From: Spirosoma oryzicola
GTDB taxonomy: Bacteria > Bacteroidota > Bacteroidia > Cytophagales > Spirosomataceae
Reading direction: 5' to 3'
Length of the DNA: 64,000 nucleotides
Assembly: GCF_021233055.1 (NCBI RefSeq)
Contig: NZ_CP089538.1
Location: 5,472,501 to 5,536,500, forward strand
The first letter of the stretch is position 1; every line of letters starts with the position of its first letter. The notes beneath the pieces were generated by a model. It was not told the DNA's origin and searched no databases. It saw nothing but the letters and a program-made list of their open reading frames with translations. A program made the position numbers and the translations under genes. Of the stretch, positions 8,810 to 18,100 are shown in pieces.

Positions 8810-9541
8810 TTATTGGATGGCTACCATTCTTTGTAATCTCTGTGCATTACGAACGGCATTACCCGCTCCGTCGTTGTTGAAGTATACATACACATCTTTT
8901 CCTGCACCAGTCCATTCGTTAATTCGATCAGCCCACCACTGCAAATCGGTATCTGAATAAGAACCGCCATACAAGTACTGATGATCTGGGCCATGCAATC
9001 GAACGTACACAAAAGGAGCTGTACTCAATAGTAAACATGGTAGCTGAGCCCCGCTCATAATGCAGTAAGCTACCCGATGTTGTTCCAGCAGTGAAAAAGT
9101 AGACTCGTTATGCCAGCTCACGTGTCTAAATTCTACCGCTACTTGCATCCAATGGGGAATTTGTTCCAGAAAATAAGCCAACCGATTGTAATCGTAAACA
9201 TGCTGAGGAGACAGTTGTACGAGTAAAACCGCCCTTTTCTCACGCAACTCGTGCCAGCACGCTTTGATCCGTTCCATCCAGATCTCGGGGGCATACAGTT
9301 TTTTTGCGTGAGTCAGTCCCCTAGGCGCTTTAACGGATAAGAGAAAATTTTCGGGTAACCGCTGATACCATTGAACAAACGTAGATTGTTTAGGCCAACG
9401 GTAAAAACTGCTGTTCAATTCTACCGTTTGAAACTGCTGCATATAGTAATCTAACCGCTTATGAACTGGCGTATGATCCGGGTATAGAACACCTTGCCAG
9501 TGATCATAACTCCAACCGGACGTTCCAATGTAAATGCCCAT
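8810..9541 (-). CDS. DUF72 family protein (YecE-like)
   Basis: 243 residues, matching the TIM-barrel-like DUF72/YecE family of unknown function. Visible motifs: IGTSGWSYDHWQG at the N-terminus, FQTVELNSSFYRWP, FLLSVKAPRGLTH, then VAVEFRHVSW, VYVRLHGP and DVYVYFNND near the end, all in the family's order. Length is normal. ATG start at 9541. It stands alone between non-coding gaps. The family's biochemical role is not established. Confidence 0.93.
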   Translation of the reverse strand: MGIYIGTSGWSYDHWQGVLYPDHTPVHKRLDYYMQQFQTVELNSSFYRWPKQSTFVQWYQRLPENFLLSVKAPRGLTHAKKLYAPEIWMERIKACWHELREKRAVLLVQLSPQHVYDYNRLAYFLEQIPHWMQVAVEFRHVSWHNESTFSLLEQHRVAYCIMSGAQLPCLLLSTAPFVYVRLHGPDHQYLYGGSYSDTDLQWWADRINEWTGAGKDVYVYFNNDGAGNAVRNAQRLQRMVAIQ

Positions 9542-10015
9542 ACCGTTCCATTTAGTAAATGAATAGCCGATAGCCGCTCAACGACTCGCGTACTCAAAGA
9601 TGCTTTCCGCACTAAAACGATTTTAAGCTCACCTAGGTTACCCAACACTTCTTAGCCAGTCTTCACACGGGAAGCTGATCATACATAAATTTCTTTTAAT
9701 GAATACTGGTTACTTATTGATTGGTAGTTTATTATATTAGACTCGGTAGTACAAACGACATATCCTCCGTTGTTACTATCTGGTGTGGATATAGAAACCC
9801 TACTGGTTTTACTGGTAGGGTTTTTTATTAATCGTCAACACAACTATTTCTGTATCGTCACTCATCCGTTACCCATTAGCTTCTACGGAAAATAATTATG
9901 CTACCATAGATGTCACCAAATAATAAATTTACAGTTGCGCACTACCAGAATATAAAGAGAAGCAGTGTAGGATAGGTTTTTGTACATTGGTGGTTTAGGA
10001 TACCTAAATAGCTTG
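9542..10015. other. Gap with a strong plus-strand terminator, no gene
   Basis: About 470 bp between two minus-strand genes. The only clear structure is the terminator at 9795-9832. No ORF or RNA was recognised. Confidence 0.4.
9795..9832 (+). terminator. Intrinsic terminator with T-run on plus strand
   Basis: AAACCCTAC (9795-9803) pairs with GTAGGGTTT (9815-9823), followed by TTTATT, a classic terminator on the plus strand. No plus-strand gene lies upstream. It could also act on the LytTR gene from the other side. Confidence 0.65.
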
Positions 10016-10357
10016 CTACGTATTAGTCAACAACCTCCTTAGCGCCAACTCTCGGTTGCGGCTAACGATTAGTGAACTTCCATCCGTCATTGACACAACC
10101 AGAAATTTCTTACCGTCACCTCCCATGTCGTACTGATATCCAGTAATATAGCCTGCGTTGATAAGGTGAGTTTTATTAATACGAATAAAATCAGGTAGTT
10201 CTGGTAATTCCGCAGCTAGGGTTTTCAATGTCTTACTGCTTGTAAATGACTTCCCTTCTCTTGCGAATATCTTTGTGTAATTACCTGTTCCTTCTAATCG
10301 AACGATATCCTTGATTAGCAACACAGTTTTACGATCAATGTAAAGTTCTGTTGACAT
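10016..10357 (-). CDS. Stand-alone LytTR DNA-binding domain protein
   Basis: 113 residues made almost wholly of one LytTR domain: DIVRLEGTGNYTKIFAREGK, then the region around FIRINKTHLINAGYITGY and SLIVSRNRELALRRLL. The receiver domain of AlgR/LytR-type response regulators is absent, so it is a single-domain regulator, common in Cytophagales. No partner kinase is beside it. ATG start at 10357. Confidence 0.93.
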   Translation of the reverse strand: MSTELYIDRKTVLLIKDIVRLEGTGNYTKIFAREGKSFTSSKTLKTLAAELPELPDFIRINKTHLINAGYITGYQYDMGGDGKKFLVVSMTDGSSLIVSRNRELALRRLLTNT

Positions 10358-10591
10358 TATTGATACTTTATGCAGTCGATCAAACCTACTTGCTCTTTTA
10401 TGTAGCCGAGCATTATTGTAAGACTTAATTTAATCATTAAAACATAATATCACATTCTATGCCATAAATGTTACCGAAATATATTTTACAAATACTAATT
10501 AACTAAGATTATAAAAGCAACCAATAGTGTATACAAGCTTAGCGCATTCGACTTATACTATGATTGAATGTTTATTCGTCCAAACGTAAAC

Positions 10592-10625
10592 AAAAAAGGT
10601 CACATCCGTTCAGATATGACCTTTT
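10592..10625 (-). terminator. Terminator of the tRNA-Gly/tRNA-Leu transcript
   Basis: AAAAGGTCA and TGACCTTTT pair around a short loop. On the minus strand the hairpin ends in a T-run (A-run at 10592-10597 on plus), 10 bases past tRNA-Leu. Confidence 0.8.
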
Positions 10626-10635
10626 AACTAACAAG

Positions 10636-10721
10636 TACCAGGAGCGGGAGTCGAACCCGCACGGGCCGTAAAGCCCACAGGATTTTAAGTCCGGCGTGTC
10701 TACCAATTCCACCATCCCGGC
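10636..10721 (-). tRNA. tRNA-Leu (TAA)
   Basis: 86-nt class II tRNA: acceptor GCCGGGA pairs with TCCTGGT (with wobbles), the anticodon loop contains TAA, and there is a variable arm and a GGTTCGACTC T-loop. CCA is not encoded (CTT follows the discriminator A). Confidence 0.96.
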
Positions 10722-10752
10722 ATGCCCTCTTTCTTCGAAGCAGACATGTATG

Positions 10753-10781
10753 AAAAAAGCACCGGGGTCGGTGCCTTTTTT
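10753..10781 (-). terminator. Hairpin between tRNA-Gly and tRNA-Leu
   Basis: GCACCG (759-764 within 10753-10781) pairs with CGGTGC, flanked by six A and six T, giving a bidirectional terminator shape. It would partly separate the two tRNAs or act as a processing signal. Confidence 0.6.
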
Positions 10782-10783
10782 GG

Positions 10784-10856
10784 AGCGAAAGACGGGGTTC
10801 GAACCCGCGACCTCGACCTTGGCAAGGTCGCGCTCTACCAGCTGAGCTACTTTCGC
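10784..10856 (-). tRNA. tRNA-Gly (GCC)
   Basis: 73-nt cloverleaf with acceptor GCGAAAG/CTTTCGC, D-arm AGCTCAGCTGGTAGAGC, anticodon GCC and T-arm GGTTCGAACC. CCA not encoded. Confidence 0.96.
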
Positions 10857-10892
10857 GTTTGTTGTTCGCCATCTCTCGGCGAATTGTGGATG

Positions 10893-10922
10893 CAAATTTA
10901 GGGTGTTTTATTCGTTTGTCAA
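10893..10922 (-). promoter_or_regulatory. Bacteroidota promoter of the tRNA-Gly/Leu pair
   Basis: On the minus strand TTG (10922-10920), a 19-bp spacer and TAAATTTG (10900-10893) match the TTG-N19-TAnnTTTG consensus, 37 bp upstream of tRNA-Gly. Confidence 0.75.
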
Positions 10923-10980
10923 GTCTACAGCTTAAAATTTTTCATGTTTTTTTTACCCTCATCGTGTTTAAAACTGATCC

Positions 10981-11841
10981 TTAACGGGTTAATACAATCA
11001 GCAGCAGAAAAAAACTGTTGAGACCGATGCTCGATATCCACATCATACGCATGGTGTATCGATAATTGGCAAAATGCGCATTCTGATGTACGCGCCAAAA
11101 CCAACGGAGAAAAAAGACGATGGCAGGCATTAAGAACAACAAGTACAGCAACACGATATAGCTTCCATCGAAATACTTATAGAATCCAATAAGCGAGAAA
11201 ATATAAATGGCAATAGCAGTGAAGAACGTTCCCCGAACCCCTAAGAGTCGGCTAATGGTCATATCACCCCGACGAGCATCCTCTTCATGCTGATATACTT
11301 GTGTAACGGGGTAAAGCGCCATCAGATTCAGCGTGGCCAATACTCCGCCAAAAAGTAGCTTGGGCTGCGCTAAAGACGACATGGGCAAATCATTGATCGA
11401 AATATACGTCATGACGTACGTTATTCCTCCCTGAAGAAAACTAATCAGGAACCAGCTTAGGATTGGGTATTTCTTTAGCCGAATTCGGTCGTGGCTGTAC
11501 GCTTTGGTCACGAAGCCATAAACGAGCAGGTAAACAATGAAAGGCCAGTTTACAAACATTCCCAACAAAAGCGCTATGCCGTCCAGTAACCACGATACCC
11601 AATAAAGGTCTTTATCGACCGGGGGCGGAGCTTCTAAGCCGCCAATACTTCCTTCATCTTTATCAAAATAGCTGTTGTAGGCGTTACTGGCGGGATAAAG
11701 CAACAGATGGACAACGATCAAGACAAGAATCGACTTTCCGACAGAAGGTGCTGCTGACTGACTGACAGCAAACCAGAACATGGGTAGCAGAAAAAAGGAA
11801 AAAGGTACGCGTAGATGTAACCAAATCGTTCGGTTAGTCAT
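10981..11841 (-). CDS. UbiA family prenyltransferase
   Basis: Integral-membrane aromatic prenyltransferase, 286 residues from the ATG at 11841 (a longer frame begins with TTG). Eight to nine hydrophobic segments. The first Asp-rich motif is NSYFDKDEGSIGG and the second is HEEDARRGDMT, the two sites that bind the prenyl diphosphate through Mg2+. It starts about 105 bp from the divergently oriented type III polyketide synthase, suggesting that the enzyme may prenylate a polyketide-derived aromatic ring (inference). It could otherwise be a quinone-pathway enzyme, but no menaquinone genes are nearby. Confidence 0.85.
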   Translation of the reverse strand: MTNRTIWLHLRVPFSFFLLPMFWFAVSQSAAPSVGKSILVLIVVHLLLYPASNAYNSYFDKDEGSIGGLEAPPPVDKDLYWVSWLLDGIALLLGMFVNWPFIVYLLVYGFVTKAYSHDRIRLKKYPILSWFLISFLQGGITYVMTYISINDLPMSSLAQPKLLFGGVLATLNLMALYPVTQVYQHEEDARRGDMTISRLLGVRGTFFTAIAIYIFSLIGFYKYFDGSYIVLLYLLFLMPAIVFFLRWFWRVHQNAHFANYRYTMRMMWISSIGLNSFFLLLIVLTR

Positions 11842-11947
11842 GGATGTTTCGCTCAGTGGGCTCAATTTACAGAACTTTCATTAATGAGTGTAGTTATACA
11901 CCTGACAGTCCTCTATGAATAAATGAACGCTTTAGCGTAAAGTCCCA

Positions 11948-13147
11948 ATGCGATCTCAATCTGACGGTTATATTAATGCCATTGGTACGGCGGTACCGGA
12001 TTTTTACGCGTCACAACAGCACGCGGCTGAGTTTATGGCCGATCTTCTTCAGTTTGATGAACGCGAGCGTCGTCGCCTGATGACTTTATATCGCTATACA
12101 CGAATTGAAAAGCGTCACACAGTCATGGCTGACTATACGCGGCCACCAGGCGAGTTTACATTTTACCCAAATACGCCCGGTATGGAGCCGTTTCCAACGG
12201 TGAGCCAACGAATGGGTGTTTATCGGCAGGAAGCAGTTCCACTGGCTTTGAAAGCTATACACAACTGTTTTAGCAGTTACCCTGATTTCGATCCACAAAC
12301 AATAACTCACCTGATTACGGTAAGTTGCACGGGGCTATACGCTCCTGGTCCGGACATTGAAATCATTGAAGCTCTTGGTTTACCGACAACTACGCAACGA
12401 CTAGCGATCAACTTCATGGGTTGTTACGGCGCTTTTAACGGTCTCAAAGCCGCTAACGCGATTGTCCGAGCAGAACCAGAAGCAAAAGTGCTAGTTGTTT
12501 GCGTTGAGTTATGTACCATTCACTTCCAGAAAAAGACCGATACGGATTACCTTTTGTCAAACGCTTTGTTTGCGGATGGGTCAGCAGCGGTACTGGTTGA
12601 GAGTAAACCGCGCCCTGATCAATCGTTCCGCTTACGGTCTTTCTACTGTGACCTACTACCCGAAGGAAAAGATGCAATGGCCTGGCATGTGAGTGATTTT
12701 GGCTTTGAGATGACGCTTACCGCCGAAGTTCCGAATCATATCCAGCGTGGAATCGGCCAACTAATGCATCGATTATTGACTCAATGTGATTTGACGCTGT
12801 CGGATATCGGCCAGTATGCACTGCACCCAGGTGGACGTCGGATTCTGGAGGTGATTGAGGCTGAACTAGGGATCACCGCTAACGATGACCGTTATGCCTA
12901 CAATGTACTTCGGCAATACGGAAATATGTCTTCAGCGACGGTTTTATTTGTTCTTAAAGCGATTTGGGAAGATTTACATTCGGGAGCTGCTGAGGTAGAC
13001 ACGAACCGGCCCAATATTCTGAGCTGCGCCTTTGGGCCGGGCTTGACATTAGAAGCGATGGTACTCGAAGCACTTACTCAGGAATCTGTTCTGTCGTCGA
13101 CCTACGCTACGTCAGAATCTTCCAACGCATTAAGCCTAGCTTTGTAA
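11948..13147 (+). CDS. Type III polyketide synthase (chalcone synthase family)
   Basis: 399-residue homodimeric ketosynthase that extends a starter acyl-CoA with malonyl-CoA and cyclises the product. The catalytic triad is intact: Cys127 in TVSCTGLYAPG, His293 in YALHPGGRRIL and Asn326 in YGNMSSATVL. The thiolase fold is otherwise complete, ending FGPGLTLEAMVLEAL. Its 3' end overlaps the convergent glycosyltransferase gene by 41 bp. The product cannot be predicted; many bacterial relatives make alkylresorcinols or alkylpyrones. No adjacent methyltransferase or oxidoreductase is present. Confidence 0.95.
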   Translation: MRSQSDGYINAIGTAVPDFYASQQHAAEFMADLLQFDERERRRLMTLYRYTRIEKRHTVMADYTRPPGEFTFYPNTPGMEPFPTVSQRMGVYRQEAVPLALKAIHNCFSSYPDFDPQTITHLITVSCTGLYAPGPDIEIIEALGLPTTTQRLAINFMGCYGAFNGLKAANAIVRAEPEAKVLVVCVELCTIHFQKKTDTDYLLSNALFADGSAAVLVESKPRPDQSFRLRSFYCDLLPEGKDAMAWHVSDFGFEMTLTAEVPNHIQRGIGQLMHRLLTQCDLTLSDIGQYALHPGGRRILEVIEAELGITANDDRYAYNVLRQYGNMSSATVLFVLKAIWEDLHSGAAEVDTNRPNILSCAFGPGLTLEAMVLEALTQESVLSSTYATSESSNALSLAL

Positions 13148-13847
13148 GGCAGTAAAACAACGACGTGCGTAAAACGCCCAATCCGTAGATCGAGCTCCGC
13201 CGAAAGTTAATCGACGAGGCTTCTTCAAAGTATTTTGTAGGGCAGGTTACTTCGGCAATCTCGTAGCCTTTGTAAAAAATCTGGGCGATCATTTCATTAT
13301 CGAAAATGAAATCGTCCGAGTTATGGCTAAAGTCTAAGCTGCGTAATACCTCACCCGAAAATGCCCGGTAACCCGTGTGGTACTCCGACAGTTTCTGATT
13401 CATCAGCAGGTTTTGGGCAAATGTTAAAAACCGGTTAGCAACGTATTTGTACATAGGCATACCGCCCTTCAGCGCGCCTTTACCCAGGATACGCGACGCA
13501 AAGACAACCGGATATAGCCCATTGCCGATTATTGAGATCATGGCAGGCAAAAGCATTGGCGTGTACTGATAATCAGGATGTAACATGATTACAATATCGG
13601 CTCCTAATTCCAGCGCTTTGGCGTAGCAGGTCTTTTGATTCCCACCGTACCCTTTATTTATATCATGCCGAATGACGTGCCGGATACCTAGTTGCCGAGC
13701 CACTTCAACGGTATTATCAGGGCTGGCATCATCAACCAGAATCACATCGTCTACTAAGTCAAAAGGGATTTCTCGGTAGGTACGCTCCAACGTTAGCGCA
13801 GCCCGATAAGCGGGCATTACTACAATAACTTTTTTATTATTAAACAT
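13107..13847 (-). CDS. Glycosyltransferase family 2
   Basis: 246 residues, GT-A fold. The N-terminus KVIVVMPAYRAALTLERT and DDVILVDDASPDNT bind the nucleotide sugar; IVIMLHPDYQYTP carries a DxD-like metal site with HPD in place of DAD. YHTGYRAFSGEVL and DDFIFDNEMIAQ resemble dolichol-phosphate-mannose-synthase-like GT2 enzymes. No C-terminal membrane anchor is seen. The last 41 bp overlap the polyketide synthase gene on the other strand. The acceptor is unknown. Confidence 0.93.
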   Translation of the reverse strand: MFNNKKVIVVMPAYRAALTLERTYREIPFDLVDDVILVDDASPDNTVEVARQLGIRHVIRHDINKGYGGNQKTCYAKALELGADIVIMLHPDYQYTPMLLPAMISIIGNGLYPVVFASRILGKGALKGGMPMYKYVANRFLTFAQNLLMNQKLSEYHTGYRAFSGEVLRSLDFSHNSDDFIFDNEMIAQIFYKGYEIAEVTCPTKYFEEASSINFRRSSIYGLGVLRTSLFYCLTKLGLMRWKILT

Positions 13848-13990
13848 AGGCCAAAACTAACGGGTTGATAGCATTATGCCAATTATTTGCTGCATGAAGC
13901 CAGCGGCTTCGATAGATTGAACGTAGATTTGTAGATTAATATCGACTTCTCCATCTTCTTGGCGTTGGTTCGCTATCTACCTTACTCTGT

Positions 13991-15067
13991 ATGTTTTCAA
14001 ACGAAACTGTATTCTTTCTAGGCTTTGCCGCGTTCGTTCTGCTTATTATGGCTATTGACTTGGGAGCATTTACCAAGCAGAAGAGCCATGTAGTAGCGTT
14101 TAAGGAGGCAGCCATTTGGAGCGCTATCTGGGTCGCTCTTTCGATTGCCTTCTATTTCTTTCTACAACACTTCGGTTATCTCGTTCATGGTATTACCGAC
14201 ATGGCCCGACTGGAGGAAGTTCGCAACCGATACGCTGAACATGTAAAGCTAATACCTAACAATTTTCCGGCCAGTTTAGAGCGGTTCCAGGCTAATATGT
14301 CACTGGAATACATTACGGGGTATCTCGTAGAATATTCCTTATCTGCCGACAATATTTTCGTTTTTATTCTGATTTTCAAGTCGTTCGGCGTCCAACCACG
14401 TTACTTTAAAAAGATATTAGTTTGGGGAATTTTAGGCGCAATCATCTTACGGATGGTATTCATTTTCCTCGGTTCCGCCCTGATCCAACGGTTCGAATGG
14501 ATTATGTACTTATTTGGTGCGTTTTTGGTTTATACAGGCTTACAACTGTTTTTTCAGAAAGACGAAGATGAAACGATTGAACCCGCTAGTCATCCAGTGG
14601 TCCGATTTGCCAGCAAATATTTGAGTATTTACCCCCGCAATGTCTCAGATAACTTTTTTATTCGGCGGAAATCGGACAAGAAGCTATTTGTAACGCCCCT
14701 GTTCATCATTGTTATCGTCATTGCCTTTACGGATATTGTCTTTGCCGTTGATTCCATTCCGGCGATTTTTTCGATCACGAAAGACCCATACATTGTTTTC
14801 TTCTCGAACGTATTCGCCATCATGGGGCTTCGCTCTATGTTCTTCTTCCTGTCGAGCATCATTAGCAAGTTCCGATTCCTGAAAGTAGGACTGGCCGTAC
14901 TACTTACGTTTATTGGTGCAAAAATGCTGGCTGAACACTGGCTTGCCGGCATAGGATTTACGCCGATTTATTCACTGTACGTTATTGTTGGTATCTTAGG
15001 AATCAGCATCTTGGCTTCGCTGCTGATTCCAGAAAACAAATCTGAATCGACTAAAACCCCGGTGTGA
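13991..15067 (+). CDS. TerC/Alx family membrane protein
   Basis: 358 residues, about nine hydrophobic helices. Family motifs are clear: EYITGYLVEYSLSADNIFVF, then FTDIVFAVDSIPAIF with its conserved acidic residues, and FAIMGLRSMFF. Alx-type TerC proteins are linked to manganese export and tellurite resistance. A longer loop (about residues 60-105) separates helices 2 and 3. I looked for the yybP-ykoY manganese riboswitch often found upstream of this family and saw none in the 143 bp available. Confidence 0.95.
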   Translation: MFSNETVFFLGFAAFVLLIMAIDLGAFTKQKSHVVAFKEAAIWSAIWVALSIAFYFFLQHFGYLVHGITDMARLEEVRNRYAEHVKLIPNNFPASLERFQANMSLEYITGYLVEYSLSADNIFVFILIFKSFGVQPRYFKKILVWGILGAIILRMVFIFLGSALIQRFEWIMYLFGAFLVYTGLQLFFQKDEDETIEPASHPVVRFASKYLSIYPRNVSDNFFIRRKSDKKLFVTPLFIIVIVIAFTDIVFAVDSIPAIFSITKDPYIVFFSNVFAIMGLRSMFFFLSSIISKFRFLKVGLAVLLTFIGAKMLAEHWLAGIGFTPIYSLYVIVGILGISILASLLIPENKSESTKTPV

Positions 15068-15145
15068 TTTTTATGCGTATTTTGATGAGCTATCGTTATT
15101 TCGCCTACTACATGCGTTATATCGATAGCTCATCATTCTAATCGA

Positions 15146-18100
15146 ATGCCTTACCGTTCGGACATTCTGCGCGCTTTTCGCCGACGACTCGTTAATCTAA
15201 GTAGCCGGAATCGATCGTTGTTACTGACGAATTTACCCGCAAGCCAATTTCTTGATCTACATGAGGCCGACTTCCTGGTCAACAGCTCGTCGTTTAACCT
15301 TATCAGCGAGTTAATCAGCAGAAAGTCGTCCCTAACAATAAGCGAAGTTCTCGACGCCCGGCACGAGCGCAGCAACGAAGTAAGCCGAAAACTTCGGCGA
15401 ATCGCCCGCACGGCCAAGTTCATCACAGAAGAGCGCGGTACCGAAGACTTGTACGTCGGCTGGCCTTTTGTCCGGGGGAAATTTATGGATGGAACGGTGG
15501 TCCATGCTCCTCTGCTCTTTTTCCCGATTCAAATTGAACAACAGGGCAAATACTGGAAGTTAGTTCGACGAAGCGATGAATTCGCCTTTCTTAATCCTAC
15601 GTTTGTCTTGGCTTATGGCCAGTACAATCAGGTACGGATTCCGGATGAAATTCTGGAAAAAACGTTGGACGACTTTGACCAGGACGCACTTGTTTTTCGA
15701 ACCCAGCTGTACGAATGGCTAAAAGCGGGTCCTATTGAGATCAATTTCAATCAGAATCTTTTTGTCGATACGCTTCACTTCTTCGATCCACAAACGGCTA
15801 AAAGTCTCCATCAACTTGAACGAACGGGCGAGTTAAAATTGTACCCGGAGGCTGTACTGGGCATCTTTCCGCAAGCCGGCTCTTATTTAGTCCCTGATTA
15901 CGACAAACTGCTTGCAGAGCGTCAACAGCCCGAAAGCGCAGAACTTTTAGACCTCTTTCCTACCCTCCCCGAAAACTCATCTCTTGCTTTACCCGAAAAC
16001 AGAATCCATACACCCTTACCCCTTGATGCTTCGCAGGAATCTGCTTTACGAGCGGTGAAAAGCGGACAGTCATTGGTTGTTCAGGGCCCGCCCGGTACTG
16101 GTAAATCACAGCTTATTGCCAACTTGATGGCCGATGCGGCTGCGGCTGGTAAGCGTGTGCTACTAGTTTGCCAAAAACGGGCTGCGCTCGATGTCGTACA
16201 GGCTCGCCTTAAGCAGGTAGGTATGGGGCCGTTTGTTGCTCTAATTCATGACTTTCAGGACGATCGTCGGGCACTTTACGCACAGATAGCCAATCAGATT
16301 GAGCAGATAGGTGCTTACCGGAAGCAAAATACCAGTCTGAACGCAGTACTACTCGAACGAAACTTCGATCAGGAAAGCCGACGGATCGATGAGGCTGTCT
16401 CTGAACTACGGGCGTTTAAAGAAGCTCTTTTTAGCACTAGTGAATGTGGCGTTTCTGCCAAAGAACTTTATTTAACAACCAGCCCAAACGCCCCCTCAAT
16501 TCCGCTAGGCGATAGTTATCCACATTTTCACACCAATAATATGGATAACTTTACTAGGCGATTAAGCGCTTATGCTGACTATAAGCATCGGTTAAGTCCA
16601 TCACATCCCTGGGCTTCCCGACGTAGTTTTGCAGAGTTTACGCTATTTGATCTACCGAAGGCAGATCAGGCTATTGCCAAATGGACAGAAGCTGTGCTAA
16701 AGGCCCACGTCCAGGCGGTTAATCTCGTTGATAAACCGCTTACGCTCGATCAGTTAGCCAACTGGCAGGCTAACGATCCGGAAATTTCGGCTTTACTGAC
16801 TACGCTTGACGAAGCGAATAGGTCAGATTTCTGGCCGATAATTCAGTATCTACGCAACAAGCCAAAGCACCCTGCTTTTACGGTCAACCAAGATCAGCTT
16901 GAGTCTTTAGCCAACGAATGGGAAGCTATCCTAGCATTACCTGGACCTGAGATGACGGTATCGCTGAACGATCTTTCATCATTTGACCAGTTACTTGTTG
17001 AGGCTTTACAAGCTCACTCGTCATGGGTCCGGTGGAACTGGTGGCAACTTACGAATGAAGGGAAAATCCAGCTCAAGCAGGTTGCCTCATCCAATAACCT
17101 AACCGTTTCTCAAGCGGATATAAAAATCCTTCGCAGCAAAGTAGCGAAACGCGTTAGCTTGGAAGTGCTTAAAAGCCGAATAAGCCCGTTGTTAGCCGAT
17201 CTTCCCCTTGCTGAAACGCCAGATAGTTTACATATTCTTCGCCGTGCTATTGGTTTTATTGAACGTTCAAACGCTATTATTTCTCTTAGTCAACTGCCAA
17301 CGTCTACTTGGCTAACGGCTGCTCGTTTTCAGGAAACTGTTAAAGAACTACTTGTTATAGCAAGGTCGGTAGAAAGGGAGCGAACACTGGCTCAAACTTA
17401 CCTGAGCGAGACCCAGTTGGTGACAATCTGGCGAAACGATAACGAGGCTGTTCAACTTCGACAATCGCTCCGGCAAGATTTTGATTTGTTAGTAGAAGCC
17501 GACCGTCTGAACGAAAGCTTCTCGACCATAGAGAAATCCGTCATCGAGCGACTCATAACTATTGATCCTAGTCACTGGGTAAAAACATTTATGAACTCGC
17601 TCGGCTTAGCTTGGATTGATCATCTAGAGCGAAAATACCCCGAACTACGGAGCGTATCTTCGTTGAAAATGGCTCAAACCGAAGAAGATTTACAACAGAG
17701 CGTTTTGCGTAAACAGGCACTGAGCCGAGACATCTTATTAGTTAAGCTTCGCGATCAAACATACCGAAATCTAACGTTTAATCGACTCAATAATGTCGTT
17801 ACCTATCGCGACCTTCTTCATCAGACGACAAAGAAGCGCACGATATGGCCTGTTCGGAAGTTAATGGAGTCTTTTGCCGACGAGGTATTCAAACTTATCC
17901 CCTGCTGGCTGGCCTCGCCCGAATCGGTATCGGCTATGTTTCCGCTACAAGCTGGCTTATTTGATCTGGTGATATTCGATGAAGCCTCCCAGTGCTTTGC
18001 TGAAAATGGGATTCCAGCTATCTTCCGCGCTAAGCAGGTCGTTATAACGGGCGATAGCCAGCAATTACGCCCGAATGATTTATACCGGACTCAGGTGGAT

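Noticed and set aside
13848..13990. Possible yybP-ykoY manganese riboswitch upstream of TerC
   Set aside because: The family is often so regulated, but the conserved loops are not visible in this spacer.
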